In this document: positions 23,522 to 27,167 of the stretch, piece after piece
Position numbering within the stretch: the stretch's first letter is position 1
Layout: the number at the start of each line of letters is the position of its first letter
Origin: CAZTAR01 sp043813895
GTDB taxonomy: Bacteria > Planctomycetota > Phycisphaerae > UBA1845 > UTPLA1
Direction: 5' to 3'
Assembly: GCA_043813895.1 (NCBI GenBank)
Contig: JBDRKQ010000187.1
Coordinates: forward strand, 1-27,167
Length of the DNA stretch: 27,167 bases
The notes under the pieces: generated by a model
What the model was told of the DNA's origin: nothing
Databases searched by the model: none
What the model saw: only the letters and a program-made list of their open reading frames with translations
Position numbers and translations under genes: made by a program

Positions 23522-23692
23522 AACGCGTCTCCACAATGCTGTTTGACAGAGGTTTCTTCTCGCCGTGCTCCGACACCGGCGGCGCTCCGGATTGTCGACC
23601 GCGGGGTGTGTCGGTGTGCCCGGGACTTGGCGCCAGTTGTAAGGTCTGGAGAGGTTTTGTGCAACACGCCGGCGCGGTCTCTTCAATCTGAG

Positions 23693-23760
23693 CCCCGAGC
23701 GTAAGCGAGCGGGTCCAAAGACTCACGGTTTGTCCGCGAAGACCCCGCGCTGGCGCTCGG
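23693..23760. repeat. Imperfect 68-nt intergenic palindrome
   Basis: CCGAGCG (23695-23701) pairs with CGCTCGG (23754-23760), and the inner GCGGGTC (about 23709-23715) pairs imperfectly with GACCCCGC (about 23741-23748). It lies just downstream of the ECF sigma gene on the minus strand and could be its terminator or a dispersed repeat. The 258-nt gap 23522-23779 otherwise holds nothing I can identify. Confidence 0.45.
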
Positions 23761-23779
23761 AATGACAGGCGTGGCAGGC

Positions 23780-24421
23780 TCAGTCATCACGCGAGACGCC
23801 GAGCTTCTCGGCCTGCTGCCGGAGTTGCCGCAGCGCGCGGTGGCAGATCATGTGAATGGAGCCGATGGAGCGGTTAAGCGTTTCCGCCACGTCCGCCACG
23901 GATCGGCCCTCGATGAATCGCATCTGGATTACGTCGCGATAGTGTTCCGGCAGCGTCGCCAGACAGGCGGTCAACGCGCCCAACGCCTCGTCCTTACGGA
24001 CGTCCTGGCTGGGTGTTCCGCAATCGGCCATCACACGGGCCATAAGGTCGATATACGTGGTCTGCTGGGCCGATTTGGGCAGGGCCTTCACTTCTCGGCG
24101 AACATCTCGGCGTTCCGCTCGTAGAGCACGGTGTTCGTCGATGAGTTTCCTGTCGAGGATCGCGCTCAGCCAGCGAAGAAAGGAGTCTTTGCCTTGGTAG
24201 CTGAAGCTGTCGATCGCGCGGAAGGCGTCCAGATACACCTGCTGAAGGATGTCTTCCGGCTCGATTTTCGCCTTCATCGTTGGGTCCATCTGACGGAGCA
24301 GCCTGGCTCGCAGTCGGGGGTGATAGAGCATCAGCAGGCGACGGACCGCCGGCTGGTTGCCGCCGACGGCCTGCTTGATGAGGCGTTGGGTTTCGGTCGG
24401 ATCCGCCAAGCGAGTTTCCAC
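23780..24421 (-). CDS. ECF-type RNA polymerase sigma factor
   Basis: 213 residues. Region 2 (about 25-100) contains MKAKIEPEDILQQVYLDAFRAIDSF and SFLRWLSAILDRKLIDEHRA, the core-binding and -10-recognition helices. Region 4 (about 150-205) contains LATLPEHYRDVIQMRFIEGRSVADVAETLNRSIGSIH, a helix-turn-helix for the -35 element. The sequence type and the divergent PKN kinase gene are typical of planctomycete ECF groups linked to Ser/Thr kinases. No anti-sigma factor is adjacent, so control by the kinase is a reasonable inference. The frame starts at GTG 24421. A TTG at 24409 (residue 5) has AAGGTGG eight bases upstream and may be the true start. Confidence 0.9.
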   Translation of the reverse strand: METRLADPTETQRLIKQAVGGNQPAVRRLLMLYHPRLRARLLRQMDPTMKAKIEPEDILQQVYLDAFRAIDSFSYQGKDSFLRWLSAILDRKLIDEHRALRAERRDVRREVKALPKSAQQTTYIDLMARVMADCGTPSQDVRKDEALGALTACLATLPEHYRDVIQMRFIEGRSVADVAETLNRSIGSIHMICHRALRQLRQQAEKLGVSRDD

Positions 24422-24815
24422 CTTTCTCGCAGGGGCCGGCCCGCCGATCGACCGCGGGCAGGAATAAAAAGGCCAATTCCATACAATACACGATTTCCGG
24501 GTGGATCATAAGCCGGACGACGAGCCCGGGCCGCTCGAATTCGGGAGGTCTTTTGTAATAGGCGCTCGCCGAGAGTGTGGTAAATTAGGCGGTAGGGCTG
24601 GCGTCGGCGTCGTGTCCAAGCGTCTCCGACCTTGCAGTGGGCTCAAGAGCCCCCGACGTTGGTCGGAGGGCGGCCGTGCGAGAGTGCCCCACGGGTGCGG
24701 TCGAGGGCTCGTAAGGCCGGAACATCAAGGATGATGCCGTTTGGCCTGGGGCGGCGAATCCTGCTTGCGAGTTGTGTTTGTACCCGAGTCAGTAGGGAAA
24801 ACCGGCAGACGCCAA
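24422..24815. other. Divergent intergenic region sigma factor / kinase
   Basis: About 394 nt between divergent starts, so it must hold promoters for both. AT-richer stretches occur at 24466-24490 and 24551-24590 (TTGTAA and TAAATT, but 22 bp apart). No convincing promoter pair, RNA or gene can be named. Confidence 0.4.
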
Positions 24816-26810
24816 ATGGCAGACAAGCAGCCACAACCTGCGGAGGGATTTGAGGATCAGGCGCAGGAGGAGCGCCTCGGCGCTTTGATCAACGAGTTCT
24901 TTGACCGCCGCGAGAGCGGTGAGTTGCTCACTGAAGATGAGTTTCTCGCGGAGCATCCCGAGGACGCAAACGCCCTGAAGGAGCATCTCTGCGGTCTGGG
25001 GCTCCTCGAACGGCTATCCTCTACCGACGCTCAGCGGACCGTTTCAAAGGGAGGCGAAACCGGTTCGCGCGGCGGCGGCGATGGACCGGGCTCCGAAAAC
25101 CACGCGCGCCTGCCCGAGATCGAGGGCTACGATGTTCTCAAGCAGATCGGCCGCGGCGGCATGGGCATTGTGTTCAAGGCGCTGCAGCGATCAACCAAGC
25201 GCATCGTTGCCTTGAAGGTGCTTCTTGAGGGCCCGTACGCATCCGTTGTGGCACGCCGGCGTTTTGAACGCGAAATCGCGTTGGCGGCGCAACTCCGTCA
25301 CCCTAACATCATTCCGATCTACGATAGCGGCGCGTCGGGAGACAGGATGTACTTCGCCATGGAGCATGTCTTCGGCATGCCGTTGGCCGATTACTTCCGC
25401 GCGCACCATGTCGAGCTCAAAGGCAAGCTCAAGCTCTTCATCAAGATCTGCAATGCCGTGCGCCACGCGCACGTGCGGGGCGTCGTTCATCGCGACCTGA
25501 AGCCGTCGAACATCCTCGTTGACGGCGAGGGAGAACCGCACGTCCTCGACTTCGGGCTGGCCAAGGCCGGCGCGCTGGACGAGATGACGGCTTCGATCAC
25601 GGCACAGATAGTGGGCACCCCCGCCTACATGTCCCCTGAGCAGGCTTCCGGCGACCCCAGTGGAATCGATACACGAACCGACGTCTATTCCATGGGGGTG
25701 ATGTTGTACGAGACGTTGACCGGCCAAACGCCTTACGAGACGACCGGTTCGATGGGGCGGATTCTGAGCAACATCGCCGACGCCGAGCCTCCGCCGCCGA
25801 ACAAGTTGAACGCCAAGATCGACGAGGATCTCTCCGCGATCATCCTCAAGGCCCTGGAGAAGCGGAAGGAGGATCGCTACCAGTCCGTGGACGCGCTTTG
25901 CAGCGACCTGAAGAGCTTCCTGGCCGGAGAGCCGGTCTCCGTGAAGGCTCCCAGCGGTCTCTACTTGCTGCGCAAGACCGTCTGGAAGTATCGCCTGCCT
26001 GTCTCGGCTGCGGCCGCAATCGTGATCGTCGTCTCGGCCATGCTGATGATGTTACAATCCATGCGCTCATCGCAGGCGAAAACCGAGTTGGCTAGGAAGC
26101 AGAGCCGCTCGCTGGAGAGACAGGTCAGTGAGGCGACGGAGGTCGTCAAGTCGCTCGAGGAGGACGCCGCTGAGCAGGCAAGACTCCGGGAGAGTGCGGA
26201 AACGGCCCTGCTCCAGGCTGAGGCCGGGCGGAAGGATTACGCGCGTCTGGTCAAGATCATCGCACCGGAAGTTGCCGAGGTGCTCGATCCCATCGCCCAG
26301 GCGGTCAGCGATAGCGCCGGCTCCGGCGAGGACCCGACAGTCGTTATGCTGAGCGCCGCCCTCGCCCTGTTGCCGGAGGGCGAGCCCCTTCCGAAGGATC
26401 GGCCCACGAAGAACCTCGGTTTCACGCTTCCTGATGAGTCCGTGCTCGACACGTCATCGGGCGATGTGGGAGCCAAGCCTGTTGTGAGTGAAGAGCGGCG
26501 CAACGAGTTACGTTCGAAGCTCCTTGAATCGCTCTGGCAGCAATTCAAGACAGGGCCCGCACTGCCGACGACGCAGAAGTCCGACGTCACTTCACAGCCG
26601 AGCGTCACCTCGCAGCCTGTCCCCGCGTCCGATTCGCTCCCTGAGCCAGTGCCGAAGCCCCCGGCTTCGACCGGTTCCAGGCCTTCGTCGGAAGCCCAAG
26701 ACGCCGCACCGACCGCCCCTGCGCAAACGCATCGGGACCCGGTGGAACACAGATCTGAAAACGCCGGCCCGCGAAGCCGCACACCTCTTCGCCGCACCTG
26801 GCGATTCTGA
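24816..26810 (+). CDS. PKN-type Ser/Thr protein kinase with membrane anchor and coiled coil
   Basis: 664 residues from ATG 24816; the frame is open to 24741, but that start is a TTG and the extension looks unrelated. A short acidic N-terminus (EFFDRRESGELLTEDEFLAEHPED) is typical of planctomycete kinases. The kinase domain (about 105-370) has the glycine loop GRGGMG (112-117), lysine K134 in VALKVL, catalytic D227 in HRDLKPSN, DFG with D245, GTPAYMSPEQ and a DVYSMGVMLYE segment, so it should be active. One transmembrane helix (about 395-412) is followed by a coiled coil (about 421-471) and a Pro/Ser/Thr-rich disordered tail. The catalytic domain is expected in the cytoplasm with the C-terminus outside. 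The divergent ECF sigma gene is the obvious candidate partner. No PASTA, TPR or WD40 sensor is present, so the input signal is unknown. Confidence 0.92.
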   Translation: MADKQPQPAEGFEDQAQEERLGALINEFFDRRESGELLTEDEFLAEHPEDANALKEHLCGLGLLERLSSTDAQRTVSKGGETGSRGGGDGPGSENHARLPEIEGYDVLKQIGRGGMGIVFKALQRSTKRIVALKVLLEGPYASVVARRRFEREIALAAQLRHPNIIPIYDSGASGDRMYFAMEHVFGMPLADYFRAHHVELKGKLKLFIKICNAVRHAHVRGVVHRDLKPSNILVDGEGEPHVLDFGLAKAGALDEMTASITAQIVGTPAYMSPEQASGDPSGIDTRTDVYSMGVMLYETLTGQTPYETTGSMGRILSNIADAEPPPPNKLNAKIDEDLSAIILKALEKRKEDRYQSVDALCSDLKSFLAGEPVSVKAPSGLYLLRKTVWKYRLPVSAAAAIVIVVSAMLMMLQSMRSSQAKTELARKQSRSLERQVSEATEVVKSLEEDAAEQARLRESAETALLQAEAGRKDYARLVKIIAPEVAEVLDPIAQAVSDSAGSGEDPTVVMLSAALALLPEGEPLPKDRPTKNLGFTLPDESVLDTSSGDVGAKPVVSEERRNELRSKLLESLWQQFKTGPALPTTQKSDVTSQPSVTSQPVPASDSLPEPVPKPPASTGSRPSSEAQDAAPTAPAQTHRDPVEHRSENAGPRSRTPLRRTWRF

Positions 26811-27167
26811 CGGTCGCCCATTCCTGTACGGCTGAGGTCGAAGCTCTCTGCATCGCATGTTATGGGGGATGGCTCGCGCGGGGTCAAAAGCCGGCATTAG
26901 CGGGCTCCCGCCCGGGCTGTGCCTGTCGCGGCGGACGCCTCACGCTGGACTTGCATGGGTGTTTCCGGTATGATGGCTTGATACGGCGAAGGGTGGACCT
27001 CTTGGGAGGCTATCGATCACCCCAAACACCCGCCCACGCGCTGTTGGGGGGAAGTGAGATTCGCCCACGGCGTGCATTGCGGCGCGCTGTGCGCGGAAGG
27101 CGAGGCGTGGCGCCGAACCGACCGTTCGGTGAAGTCCTCATGTTGGCCCCGGCGAGCCACCGGTCGT
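26811..27167. other. Non-coding 3' end of the window with possible structured leader
   Basis: About 357 nt with no supported gene. A promoter-like pair (26946-26974) would start a plus-strand transcript near 26981, which then runs at least 186 nt without a convincing frame. Several short stems can form (GGGTG/CACCC, CCTC/GAGG, CCCCAAACA/TGTTGGGG). It is either a 5' leader of a gene beyond the window or a small RNA. Confidence 0.4.
26946..26974 (+). promoter_or_regulatory. Sigma70-like promoter near the window end
   Basis: TGGACT (26946-26951), a 17-bp spacer and TATGAT (26969-26974). The -10 is good (5 of 6) and the -35 moderate (4 of 6). No gene start follows within the window. Confidence 0.4.

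Noticed and set aside
26981..27167. 6S RNA, RNase P RNA, SRP RNA or tmRNA at the window end
   Set aside because: None of the conserved cores I know (for example GAGGAAAGTC of RNase P, the GGAAGGAAGCA-type SRP loop) is present.
1..27167. CRISPR arrays, tRNA or rRNA genes, insertion sequences, prophage genes
   Set aside because: No regularly spaced repeats, T-loop signatures, rRNA cores, transposase or phage motifs were seen on either strand.

Overview
The window is high-GC, gene-dense chromosomal DNA, most likely from an uncultured member of the Planctomycetota, perhaps Phycisphaerae-like. The organism call is inference from gene content. A secreted peptidase carries D-C-N-G-N-G type repeats and a dockerin-like C-terminus. 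An ECF sigma factor lies divergent to a PKN-type Ser/Thr kinase with a membrane anchor and a disordered tail. A DUF5989 microprotein is also present. No rRNA, tRNA, CRISPR array or insertion sequence was recognised.

Layout. (1) 1-6523, plus strand: a tight Wood-Ljungdahl (CODH/ACS) operon. The 3' part of the Ni-CO dehydrogenase gene acsA/cooS overlaps by 8 nt a 1194-residue gene that fuses acetyl-CoA synthase (AcsB) to the small corrinoid protein subunit (AcsD). acsC, the large corrinoid Fe-S subunit, follows after 3 nt. The cluster stops here on this side; acsE, acsV and cooC are not in the window. (2) 6524-9758, plus strand: a DUF5989 small membrane protein, then a secreted papain-like C1 peptidase with lectin-like, calcium-repeat and dockerin-like regions. 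(3) 9903-13112, minus strand: HAD phosphatase (sucrose-phosphatase-like), GT4 glycosyltransferase (sucrose-phosphate-synthase-like), then a DUF4922/GalT-like protein with an HLHFQ motif. This looks like a disaccharide or glycoside compatible-solute operon. (4) 13356-17265, minus strand: a protein with two zinc ribbons, a ClC chloride channel/transporter with CBS domains, and a small STAS-like protein. (5) 17726-21666, plus strand: an EamA/DMT permease and a secreted M16 zinc peptidase. (6) 21723-24421, minus strand: a frameshifted HNH endonuclease gene, peptidase T, and the ECF sigma factor. (7) 24816-26810, plus strand: the Ser/Thr kinase, followed by a promoter-like sequence and a potentially structured leader running to the window edge.

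The strongest novelty candidates are the AcsB-AcsD fusion with its charged helical linker, the GT4/HAD/DUF4922 operon, and several families of intergenic palindromes. One of these is a REPIN-like inverted pair of 26-nt units at 9779-9861 with a degenerate third copy at 17664-17689. Another is a 35-nt repeat present in inverted orientation at 13235-13269 and 16893-16927. Family assignments come from recognising motifs by eye, without any database search.
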